A stretch of 64,000 nucleotides of DNA from Tomocerus qinae. Its lineage: Eukaryota > Arthropoda > Collembola > Entomobryomorpha > Tomoceridae. Below are positions 29,001 through 41,700 of the stretch, piece by piece. The DNA is taken from the NCBI GenBank assembly GCA_020055645.1, contig CM034548.1:20336001-20400000 (forward strand), in the 5' to 3' direction. Position 1 is the stretch's first letter, and every line of letters begins with the position of its first letter. The notes beneath the pieces were generated by a model. The model saw only the letters and a list, made by a program, of their open reading frames with translations, was not told the DNA's origin and made no database searches. Both the position numbers and the translations under genes were made by a program.

Positions 29001-32000
29001 TATTATTATATGCCTTTTCTTTACGTGCCAGCGATATGCACTACTTACATCACTTGATTTTTTGCCTGAACTACTCGTGAACTATTGCATTGCTACTTTA
29101 GTTTCCTACTCGTCTGCTTTTTGTTGTTAAACCTTTTTTCAAGAGCACACTTCCAGAGCATTATCTACTATCTCCCTATAAGAACAGGTATTTATAGCCC
29201 CTCAGTAATAAAATCAGATATTTTCATCTGATTCTTGAAATTCCTCTGAGTTGTAGTCAATAAACTTCCCTTTTGCATTCTCATGATACACTAAAGGAGT
29301 AAACACTTTACTGCGAATATCTATGGGTTGTACACACAAAATAGGCGGCTTACAACTTGTACATAAATTCTTATGGCCATGTATTGGTATTGTTTATTAA
29401 ATATGTAGCGACATTGCGATAAGCCTAGGAATTTGTAAAGGAAATGTCCATCATAGCTTATAGACGTAATAAATCCAGAAATTGTGAATTCCGAAACGAC
29501 TACATGAAAATAAACCACAGATGTACATTGAAAAAATAAAGGAGGGCTTATCATTCGAGTACAAAACACAAGGGAAAGAAAGAAACAATAAATAATAGTT
29601 GCAGGACATTCCATTTTATTGCATGTTGATCGTGTGTATTGAGAATTTAATTAATGTATTTTCGCAAGGATAATTTGGGAATTTGTAGTTTGCAAGTGAG
29701 TTTCCTTTTTTCTTAACTATAAAGAGAATGGTTGGAGAAGTGGTCAGGGATTCGTGGTAAACAGGCAAAGAAAAGAGTCGTATAGGATATGGAAAGGATT
29801 AATAATTCATAGAAGCATGTTTTCTTCTGTCGGGAAATCTGCTTAAGAAAAGCGATATTCACCTCCAACACACAACGCTGAATGATTTAGTTGGGGCTTA
29901 ATTGACAGTGAATTATTGAGTGAATCGCCATTGGCGAAATAATAGTTAAACATAAAACAGTGTTTGATTTGGAGTGATTTGGTCGGGTATTGCAGTGAGG
30001 TGCATTGTTTATGTATTGATTGACTTTTCATTAGACGGTAGCTAGGAGGACGTCACGTAACGTCACTCACACTATACACTATCTTGCAAAACAATATAAA
30101 CCTTTTGGCCAGCACAACAGAACGAGGTGCAAGACATTTGTAAGAACAACAGAGAACAGATGTATTTTCCTGTTCAGCAGTTTATTATGTACACCAGTGG
30201 CCAATAGTTAATGGATATCAATGACTAGCTGTCGATGTAACTCTTCAAATGATTCTTGCATGCAAACATAATGTGTGGTTGTTGGGAGCTCACATCATGT
30301 CCAGTCAGACTATCGCTCCTCGTATCTCTACTATTTAATGCATGTACATCCATTATGCCCCCGTTACATTTCCCCACTTTATCATTTCATTCTCGTCCAA
30401 ATTTAATCGACAATGATGAGGAACAAACAACATTTACGATATGCATGTATCTACACATACATTTTACATTCCTTCCAGACTGCATGCCTTATTTACATTA
30501 AATAATACACAGCCCAATAGCGGACCCGAGAAAGCAATCAAATTATCAAATGCAGTGGCACACAACCGCTCCGTTCAATAACTGTCTTCAACCTTTTAGC
30601 ACTGCAATGGAACTTATTGTTACTACTCACTCCCGTTGCATCACTAATCCACAAACCTTCTATTAAAACACTACTATACATTCCTCCTTATATATACAAT
30701 TTCAAACGTGCTCTAGTAATCTCCGCTGTTCACCAAATCCTAATATTCATTTATACATACAGTTCTTGCGTCTCTATAAACATTTATGTACACGCACACT
30801 CGTTCATTTCCCAATTATACATAGTCCCTAATTGTAAGTGAAATCACCAACGCATTAGGTAATGCGACAGTATTTGTCACCTCTGTATACCATACTAGAC
30901 ATTTCTACTTTAATTACCTCAACAAATTATTGGGGTGATTCCAAAATCTAATTTCAATGCATTAGGTTATTTCCCGTTATATTTATTTTCCATATCGGGG
31001 GTTAAACTGTCAATTAATAAACGTTGAAACTAAATCCAAAATCTTATTCTAAGGTCAATTTAAATTTACTGCACAATTACGGCTTGTAAATTTAAAAATG
31101 TCATTCTAGCAGAGAATAATTAATGGATAATGTAGGAATATCTTAGTGGAGACAAAGAATTAATTGAAATTGAAAGAATGTGTAAAATAGTGTTTGGATT
31201 TGGAGAGGGTTTTTATGGTGTGGAAAGTGTGTATACGGAGAAAAAGGGAAGTTGTATTGTGTGTAGTAATTCTATGACAGTAAGGTAGTAGTGGAAGAGT
31301 TGGGAAGAGGAGGAACGGAATTACTATTGCTGGTTTTAAGAGGGTGAGATGATTGCATAGCGCACGGAGAATTGAGCGGTGTGCTTCCCGAGCCGGGAGT
31401 CGGCGGTTATATTGCATCGAGCTGGTGCACATCCCGTTGAGAAGTTTAAGTAGTAGCTTTTGTTAAAGAGAGTTCTGATCTGGCGATTACAAATTTATTG
31501 TATCAAGTTAGTTGAGCTAAGAAAACTTCAGCTACCTAGATTCCAGTTGTCACATCTAAATTGACTAGCAGATCAACTTGTCTTTACACTGTAATATATC
31601 GTACTTTATAGAAGAACGAGTTTTAGAGTCTTGTGCTGTTTACTGATAAGAAGAAGAAAGTTTTGTACATTTGTTCCTCCAGTCCTGTTTCTCCAATGTA
31701 GTCCACTTAATAGGAGCGACTCTTCTCCATTTCAGTCCAACAAACAAAAAACCAGTTTTGTCTTGTCTGGAGTCTTATTGTTCACTCCGAGGGATTTTCC
31801 CCGACCAGACATCACTGTCTTCAATGTGTATTTATTGCAACCAAATCGGCATTTAATCATTTGGCTACTTCCTCCATAAAGAAACAGTGATTCTGCATTA
31901 AAAGTTGTTCTCCTTGTTCAACATTATTGTGCCTTATCTACGGTGGTTAACTGTGAAATCCTATTTACTGTATTCTCCTCTGATTTATATTTACTATAAA

Positions 32001-32363
32001 CCACTCCACAAAGCTACAACTTCGACTACACGGCCTTAACATTCACTTTACTTCTGCTAGTTCATCATTTTGTCTCAGGAAATGATCAAAGTCACTAAAC
32101 CTTAATAATATAACTTCGCATTTGGCATAAGCCATGGCAATATAGTGCCATTTGTGTAGTACCACCCCTTCAAAACATACTTATCTAGATAATACTTGAT
32201 ACAATTGTGACAAAGTGTATGGTGATAGCCAAAATCTCACCCTTTGTAATACAGAATAACAATAATAGACCAAACAAAGCACCATTTCAGTTGTTTTACC
32301 TTAATAAAAGTGTAAGACGTTGACTGTGGAAGAATGACATTTGTGTATGATTATTCGTTTCAG

Positions 32364-32702
32364 ACTCCCCCATTGGTGAAAGCTTTGAAACAGCGCCAGA
32401 AAGAATTGCAAAACGCTTCCGCGTTTGACGTCGCCAAGATGCGAGATGTGTCAAGTGGAAAAGATGGAAATATGAATACAAGCAACGGTCAAGTAGGAAC
32501 TCCTTCACCCCCAATGTTGCCCAGTGGGGCTAATCAGTGCCTACCCATGTCCCATTCTTCAGTAGCATGCCACAATTCCGGGAATTCCCTCATTCTCGGT
32601 CCCAGCATTCACCAAGTTCAACAACTCCTACAGCAACAACTGCTCACCCCCGCTCAGCTACAATCTCTCATGCAGCAGCAATCTATGCTCTTCCAACACC
32701 AA
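32364..32702 (+). CDS. FoxP: FoxP exon 1 of those recognised: Gln-rich N-terminal region
   Basis: Acceptor TTTCAG precedes 32364 and donor GTAAAA follows 32702; both boundaries are phase 0. The segment encodes 113 residues, beginning [20 protein letters not shown] and ending with [20 protein letters not shown] plus QQSMLFQHQ, which aligns with the FOXP1/2 stretch [20 protein letters not shown]. The frame is open upstream to an ATG at 32334, so use of this exon as a first coding exon (ten extra residues) cannot be excluded, but those 30 bases look like a branch/acceptor region. Confidence 0.88.
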
Positions 32703-35700
32703 GTAAAACTCTATTTTATCTCACTTTCTTCGTATTTTTGTTTTGATGACATTAGCTAGAAAGGTTTTTTTTCAATTGCACTCCGTTTTTTATTCGGGCA
32801 TTTTGAGTTTGCCATTTATTTTGTATAGACACCATCTTAAAGTCAAGAATGAATATGAATTTGCTGAACCATTTTCTATGGATTTATTAAACAGTTTTTA
32901 GTTGGTAAATTTGTAGAAGAAGACTAAATATTCTTGATTTTGGAAGGCTCAAGAACAAAGAATTAGGTTGGAGTATATTATTATTGTTGTCTAAGGAAAA
33001 TGCAGATTTGGCCATTATTTATTCGTGCTATGTAAATAACTACAAACTAATGGCGTAATTATAAATTTTATGGCGTTGACAACACGCAATTTGGCAATGC
33101 TTGTGTTCCATTGGTTTTTTATTATGCATTTGGTATAAAATGATAAACAATGCAAATCATGATACTGTTTTTATAGCATCACCACCAACTTGCTGAAATC
33201 GGTAGAAAACAGCTTGAACAGGCTCTGCAAAACCTCCAGGAGCAATTACAGGTAAAATATATTTATATCTATTATTGAATATTGGAGTGCAACAGTAAAA
33301 AGCTATCGTTATTATCATTGGTACAATTTAGGTATTGGTATCACCTAGAGAAATGCTATTAAAGCGACGTCACATCGGGTTGACTTCATTTAAACGCATT
33401 GTTTGTATTTACAATAAATGCGGAAGTAAATAAACTAACAATGCTAACTGTTTTATGTAGTTAAATGTACTTCAACAGTCACATATAATTCAAAGTGGTG
33501 ATAAGAAAAAATCATCTGGTGCTCTCCAACAACTATCAGCGCAACAACATCAGTTGATGCAACAAATAACCCTCACCCAACGACAATATTTAATACAAGG
33601 AATGAATTTACCCTCAATGGTTATGTCCGGAGGTAGCGGAGGTAAGTCTCATTTCTTGAAGTTACTATTTAAGACGCATTTCTTTAGTGGAAGTTTTCAT
33701 ATAGGACACATGATGGTTTTATAGCGATAAGTAAAATAGTGGTGTATTAGATCCGACATCATTAGATCACCTGGAGAGTGAGTAAAAACTCATAAAGTTG
33801 TTTCAAATTTTGAACAAATCATAAGCAGACTTCAATTATAAAACATTTTCCCATGAGAAAGTAGGCGAGTGAAAAAACGGTGCAACTTCCTCAGATTTCC
33901 TATGGCGTATCGCAATTAAGTTTTAAAATTAGAAACCGTATTTGTGGCCTAGAACCAAATGATTTCTAACCTCTTTCTTTCAACTCTCTCGAATACAGAA
34001 AATTGACTTTCTCCTCAACACAGTTTGAGAACAGTGTAAGTAGGGTACACATAGATATTTCTTATGTAAAGGTGCTCCCTACACGAGCAAAATCGTGTCA
34101 CACGTTTTGAGATGATTTCCATTTAAGTCAACAGGAAAGAGTCAAGATAGTTTTACACCCAACATTGAAATGCGGAAGTTTTATTTAACTGTTTTCTTGA
34201 GGTTTTCTGATTACGAAAGGGGCAATGTCGTCGACATAAATGGATATGCAATTTAGTAGAAGGTATTCGTATTTACAGCGGAGGTATTTTTTATCTATTT
34301 AAACTACATTAGGGTCCGGGTGAAGGAGTAATGTAATTATAAAGTGATTATGTAATGCATATGTAATTAATAGGTATGAATGCTCCCGAAGAACTTACCA
34401 GTGGGTGGAAAGAAGGTCAAGAATCATCAGTAAATCCCGGTCTACTCGATATACCTCATCAAAATGGGTCTAGTCCAAAAAATGGGCCCAACGGTATGTG
34501 GAGATATAAGGATGATCCTACTTATATAAAATGTTACTTATACTTATAAAACATGTAATATGGACTACTTGAGACATTTTGTGACAAAGGGAACAATTTT
34601 TTCAGGTCTTTTCTCAGGCATGACAGGCCGACGAGAAAGTGTAAATGGAATGACTGTAGACAATGACAAAGGAGAGACAGTGGAAAAATCAATTAGTCAG
34701 CAACACCCGCTTTACGGACATGGGGTGTGCAAATGGCCGGGATGCGAATCCGTCTGCGACGACTTCTCCGCTTTTCTCAAGTAATGGGCTAATTCTTACC
34801 TTTGGCTTGAAGGGGAAAGAAATTAGGGAAGGGATTGTGTGTAGCGTTTAGGTAGTGGGAGTCCGCCTTAAGTCATTGGGCCATGGATCACTCTTGATTC
34901 CTCCACTCTGATAGGTTTGCTTTGGGATTGTAGATACATAAAGCGAGTGAGTTGGGTTGGCAGAGTGTTACGGCACCAATACATGCAATGCAATAATAGT
35001 TAGTTGTGGCATAAGGGATTTCTCCCGTTCCTTATGTGTTTCATGGGTGATTAGAAAACGAATCTTTGTAGAAATATTGTATGGAACACTTCATTCTGAT
35101 TCAATGTCAGCTCTTAAGTCGGCAAGACAAAAAACTTTTCTAATTATTCTTCGATCGAATTTAATAGAATTTCCACCCGAGAAGTGATAAATATCCTCAA
35201 TGCTATTCTGATTGACAGAGCATTAAGAGAATGCCGATTTATCCTTCAGCTCACACGAACCCACCAACCCAAAGAATTCCTACGAAAAAAACCCATTTCC
35301 ACTTAAATACATATAAACACTCGCTCTCTGTACTGCAGACAGTGAATATAAAAGAGTTCTCCACTCTTCACTAACACTTGTCTCCATTTATAAACCTCAC
35401 TTTCATTGGCAAACCGTTGTTGAGTGTCTGCGATGCCGGATATTCTCCACTAAATTGCTTTTCTCCGAATTTTTCAGACATTTAAATACCGAGCATACGT
35501 TGGACGACCGATCTACAGCCCAAGCCCGAGTGCAAATGCAGGTTGTCTCTCAACTGGAACTACAATTAGCTAAGGAAAGAGATCGCCTCCAAGCTATGAT
35601 GCAGCATCTGCATATGAACAAACAACAAAATCTCTCCGCTAATAATCCCGCTGGAACTAATCTCGTTCGCCCTGACTCTCCTAAAAGTACAACGCCAATA

Positions 35701-38700
35701 ACTAATGACCATGTACGCCAACATTTTTTTCACTTTCATTTATCATCTCATATCTCATTAAAACTCTGCTACAATCTCTACATCTATCTCTCCCGCAGAA
35801 ACAAAGTTGTCACGGTGTCCCAATACCCACCAATGGTCCTAATCCCATGTGCGGCGGCCCTCCACCAAATCCCGGACCTGGGGTTGGAAACGCCCCATTG
35901 GCGAAACTAGCTCTGAACCCCAGTTTGCTCCTACCTGGGCTCTCGCCCTCTGGATTGGTGTCAGCTGCCGCGGCGGCCGTTGTCTCCGGACGAAATCCCG
36001 CCATGCTCCAGCCACCTTCCCACAGTAACATGTCTGGGCCTATTCGTCGTCGTATCAGTGATAAAGCGTCGTTGCCACTCTCAGGAGGTAAAACCACTTT
36101 TACAAAATACTATAACCTAATTGATGTAGCCCAGTTTCTATCTCCTGGGACTCTTCTGCCGTGCGCTGGCCTTGTTGGGCGCTTGCATGTTTTCATACCA
36201 AAGCTAAACCTTAGACAACGGAGTATGAATGAGTTTACTTTGCCTGTCCTGTAGTCAAGTAACTTTACCCACTCTGCGTTTGACTTTCTATTATACCTTT
36301 CATAGAGACATTATACTCATACTTACCAATACATTCTGCCTTACCTCTTTCCTCTTAAAAGAATAGTCAATGCATCTCCAATATTATCAATTTTATATAT
36401 TGGCGTCTTGTCTTATCATACATCTTCTATTATCTCTAAAAAGGTTTGTCGCTCTAAATATGGAATGTTGACTTGTGTAACGTTAAGGATCAATTATAAT
36501 ATTTCAGTCGTTATAGTACTCGACATTAAATGTAGTGAATGCAAAATAATATTATCTTTGATTTGAGTGTGTGGGCTTGGGTATTTCAAGCTTTTTGTAT
36601 TTTTTGTTTAGTTAAATTGCATTTAAAGCTACTGCTTGTACAATTTCGAGAGAAAAGCGGCATATACTTTTCTTTATGGTAAATGTGAATTTTGTATTTA
36701 AATCTACATGAGAATAATGATGTTGTACACATAGGCCCTTTCGAAGAAGTCCCCGTGAGACGACGAGTGGGTGACAGATCAGCTTTAGATATTACAGAAG
36801 GTAAAAGGCTAGTAGTATATACTATAAAAGGATTGGCTTTTTGTTTGAAACTTTTGAGAGCATGTTCCTCTTCCATTTTTCTCTCTCTGTCTCTTTCTAT
36901 GTGCTTCATGTAACTGACAATTGTTCATGTCTCTGCTTGGCTGTTTTTGTGAGTTGAGCTCATGAGTTGTAGTCAAAAGTCAAGTTTAACTTTAACCCTC
37001 TTTCGTGTAAGTGGCGAGAGAAAGAGAGAGTGAATGAGGCTTCATAGCATCTCAATCTATTAATACGCATCACTCCTCCTATCTGCACCCGCCACCTAGT
37101 ATTACTAACATCAACACTAATACAAATTTACACCCCATGGACGATGCTACTTCATAATATCCACAATAAGTGCCCAAAGAACTCTTCTTAATTCAACACT
37201 GCTCAGAATATCCAATTAAAATAATTTTCAACTATTAATTTCAAACTTTAATGATTTATTTTTCTCAAAAGTTCGGTTGCATTTGAAGGGAAAAGCTATT
37301 GAAATGCAGAGAGAAAGTTTTCTTCGTCAAATAACGGAGATAGTAAAAAAGAATTTGTGGAGAGCAGTATTTGGTTTGGTGTGAGGAGGAGACTGTTGTG
37401 GATAGAGATGTGGCGCGTCCAAGTGTTAATAATTATATGATTGATGGTTATCGAGATTATACTAGCTATACTTGTACTTTCTACTCGTACATACGAGGAC
37501 ATAATATCTGTTTTCTTTCTGCATCACGAGTTGACGTTTTTCTGTATATTATGGCTGTCTGTATTGTATGGTTAGTGTAACCTCGTAGCAAAGCAAGCGT
37601 TGCTGAATCATATTACAAGATGAGACTGTAATGCAATGTACATGTATGTATGCAAATATAATTTGATCTGTGATGTCTTGATCGTGGCTGACACTGTCCT
37701 TTTCTCTTTCTCTTTCAATGCTGCTGGCTGCGTATTAGGCCTTCCGTATTTACTGGAGAGAGCAGGACTAGATGTGCAGCAAGGTGAGGCTCTTTTCTTT
37801 AATTCCCACGCTGAGGCTCAAACCGCCCACACAACGGCAATATATCAGCATGGCACACCCAACTTGTGCTCTGTGCTCTGTGTGTGTGGTAAGGGCCACT
37901 AATTAGTTTCGATTGATAAGAACAAGATTATTCCTAACGTAGAGTAGAATTCCTCCTCTTTATATTCTCAAGATAGGAACCACGGACCTCATTTTCTTCT
38001 TCTCTCTCTCTAATCTGTCTGTATTGTAAGTGTACGGATCATAATAACCTCTACTCTAATACATAGTACTACTTACAAATTTAGATGCAGAGTACATTTT
38101 TAGACTAGTGAATACACACATTTCCATTCATACAAACTCCTTATTCGGAACATTCAAATCAAAAATAATCCAATAGTTATATAAATGTCCTATAATTATG
38201 CTAGTTTACCTATTTATGAGTAGGAAACGTAATTTCAGTTTATAAGCGTCATCGTTACAAAGCTAGAGCTTTAAAATATGAATGGATATTGTAATTTTGG
38301 TAGACAAAAAAGTTAAACTCCTAAATAGGGTAGTTACTAATCTAGACGAAAAGGATCCCGCACAGTTGATGAGACTTTTCCATAAATACATTAGGCTGTT
38401 TAGGCTGAGTTTTGGTGACAAGCTAAAGGACGTCAACAATTACGGGAGAGACAAGGGAGTTTTATTAGGATGTGGCTATAGGTATTTAGTTGGGAGCGTA
38501 GTTGTAGCATTATTATTAGTAATTATGAAAGCATTGAAACCTGGCAGACATTTATTCTCCGGTGTTTAGCAAACTATTTAAGATGGAAACTAGAAAGTGG
38601 AAGAAGTTACACAAGTTGTTGATATAGTTAGTTCTAGAATCTGACTGTTCTGAATTCTGATATTTGTGTGTGGGGCACATATAACTTGCGAGATAACACT

Positions 38701-41700
38701 GGGCCTGTTTAGTTAAGGTGGGATGGAATTTGTAGCGGAGACGTCTGTGTAGAAGAAGAAAAGAGAATTAAGACAATATTTTATATGTAGGGACGGATGC
38801 TACTGTTATACAATACATCGTTATATAGTAGGGTAGTAAGTATGTATGTATAGGCAGAGGAGAGATATTTGTAGGTAAGTTGGTGGTTAAGTAGTGAGAG
38901 GAGGAAGACGGAGAAAGTAAGAAGTGTCGGCCAACATCTGCGATGTTATCAGTTGGTTGTTAATTACAACTGATGTGTGGAAGTCCCTCAAAGTTTAATG
39001 ACTTCATCAAGATCTGAAACTCTTTGGCATCCAGGCTGTCATTAAGCTAAATGAAAGATACTCAAAAGCCACGCGCTAGAACTTTAAAGAAATTAGAACA
39101 AATTATGCAATTCAGGTATTGCCTTCCGTTGCTCCCCATGTCTTCGTCTCCTTCGCTCTAGCTCTGTACAGATAGAAGGATAAATGTGGCTGCTTTGGCT
39201 CGTAGTCACGTAAGACAACTCTCCTTCTTCCCCTAATGAAATTTCCTTTCATCAACACTCACTCTCTGCTTCCTCCTCTTTACATGTCTTTTATGAGCAT
39301 TGTTTCATGGTTTCATTATCCTAGGATCTGCATAATGATACTCATACATACCACAACCATGGCCAATGTGCCTCCTGTGTATCTCCCAGTCTCCTGATCT
39401 CTTTCTTCTCTCCAATGCAATGCAATTCAATGTCTTCCAAACTCAACCACTCTTAAACTTACATCTCACTTTCCTCGATTTCTCTCGCTTCCCACCACCA
39501 CCTACCTACCACCTCGATTTCCAGGCCTAAAAACCTCTCCAGGTGTGACGTCTATTTTCATGACCAATATTTTCCGAAATCTCCTTAAATATGTGCACGC
39601 ACTCAACTCCACTTAAAACTCTCCCTCCTTCCTTAACTATGTTGTCTACAGTCAATATCATACACTCTGGTTTCCGTTCCCGACTACTAATAAATAGTAA
39701 CTACTCTAATAATATATTTTGCAGTCCAAAATGCACATGTAAAAGTACTTACTTCTAGTATTATGTAGCAACTTTACATAAGTGCACAAGTACATAAAAT
39801 AAGTGTACTCTAACATTTTGTTCAATCTCTTCCACCCATTTCATTTCCTCAGGTACATAACTACAGATAGAAATTGGAGTATTGGGGAACTATGCATATA
39901 AGGAATCTTTTAGATGCACGCTGATGTTTAGGAATAGTTGAAATTGTAGAAGAGTCGTGATTCTCCACAGATTTTCCTTCTCGCACATAGTATAAGGATG
40001 TAACAGGATATAAGCTTAGATATGATTCGCTCTCGACTCCTCTTCTGGTCTCCAATCTCTACGCTTACTCAGTAATAACGGCGAAACCATAAAATCTAGT
40101 CAACAAAAGAGAGAAATTGGATTGAGATGGTGTAGCACTCTCTGCATTGCTATCAACTATCAGAGAAAGTTATTAATAGCCCAGGAATGAGAGTAGGAGG
40201 AGTATATATATCTGTAGCAATATTATGCAAGTCACTCTACTATACTAGATATGAATTGTGGTTTAGTAGTAAGTGTCTCTCGTGTAGTAAGTATACTAAT
40301 AGATAGAGACGTGGGTATAGAGTATTTCTTTGGTTTCCTTGGTGGGATGATGATAGGAGAATGGAGACAGGTACCGTTTTTATCCGTCTTTTTGGTCATG
40401 TGCTGAAGTTTGTACACATGAAGAAGACAACATTATTGGAGTGGGTGACAAGATTTGAGTTGGTGGGCCAAGAAGTGTGGGGTGGTTGTGGTTGCTTACT
40501 CTTTGGTTTGAGTCTGTAGTTCGGTGGTTTTAAAAATAGTTGGGTGTAATGTATGTAAATACACATGGGTTGTGGAGTAAAGTCAAGGGCTTGTTCAGCG
40601 TGTAATGGGAAACCCCCGTTGTTAGAGAAAGTTGTCTATCACGAAGAGCAGGGCTTATTTACTACCCATTTCGGAGTCTATAGTCATGGAGTAAAAATGA
40701 TAGCGCTGTCTTATGCTGGAATCTGCGAACCATGAATGTGAATTCTTTAACGAGCTTTTTCAAAGGATTCTTAACCATAATGGACTTGTAATGCTGTCAT
40801 TTCCCCCAAGAAAAATTCGTAGAAAAATGCCTAGGATTTGAAGTAATGGCTCAACCGCCGCGTTTGCAAATAATTTACCCTGGACGTTTGATGCATAAAA
40901 ATTTCTTATTATCTGCCTTTCCTACAATTACCGTAGTCTCCCTAACAAATATTTGCCAAGTCGTTTTCATCGTCATCCGCTCCAAAAACTCGTTTCTTTG
41001 TCATGTCTTTTGCAAAGAGTTGTTCCTTTTATTGTAATTGTTGCCCACAACATGACTCAATACATTCTTCTACCCATTTCTTCCCGACTACAAAGTATCT
41101 GTCTATCCAGCAATAATGCCAGCATTCTTCCCCATCCTATCTCTCCTATCTTTCTTTCTCTCTGTGTGGATGAGATTTCCTCTGGCCTCTCTTGGCCTGG
41201 CATACTTTACCTATACGTGCTACAATTAGTACACTCCATTCTGGTATTTAGTCCAAATCCTACTTACATAGCTACCTAAGCTATAGATATTTAGTACTCT
41301 TATACTCACTTTTACTACCCTCGCAGCATAACATTATCTTCTTATGTCTACTCACTCAGTTTCGTCTCCTATAAATAAGTCTTCCTTCAATTTAGTTTTG
41401 TAGAAGTAGTACTTACTAAATGTAATACGTAGAAATAACGTACATCTCTCCAATTTCTTTCTTCTGTCACTTTCTTCCACCGTATCGTATAAATATAAAG
41501 CTATTGCATACACAGCAGAAACACTTTCTCCCTCCCTCTCTGCAGACTCCGTCCAGTCGACGAAATGTGCAAAGTAGTGAAAACCTATTTTCTATCATCT
41601 ACCCCTCAGTTAGTCGTAGAAATGTAGAACCTACCTACTTATTTTGAGCTATAATATGTTTCGTTTTAAATTATATACTATCTTTCTCACCATATGCCAA

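Larger units (their letters stand above)
20101..32363. other. Gene-free stretch immediately upstream of the first recognised FoxP exon
   Basis: Open frames of 90-157 codons exist on both strands but are low complexity or lack any recognisable domain, so none is called. Complex islands lie near 20440-20720, 22300-22480, 24640-25080, 26900-27460 and 31360-31450. The 26900-27460 island is the longest and contains TATTTAC (27040-27046), a forkhead-type core. Ordinary AT-rich DNA fills about 23200-23400 and 25130-25760. The stretch ends with the pyrimidine-containing acceptor of the first recognised FoxP exon. It probably contains FoxP 5' intron sequence and possibly a promoter near 31.4 kb. Confidence 0.55.

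Noticed and set aside
32334-32363. ATG at 32334 as the FoxP start codon
   Set aside because: The 30 bases look like intron end (ATTATTCGTTTCAG) and FOXP proteins have a longer N terminus; not fully excluded.
35810-36097. 95-codon open frame on the - strand
   Set aside because: Antisense shadow of the Pro/Gly/Ala-rich FoxP exon 7.
39853-39890. Possible exon after the strong acceptor ending at 39852
   Set aside because: In the phase required by the preceding exon the frame stops at once (ACA TAA), and no conserved peptide appears in other frames.
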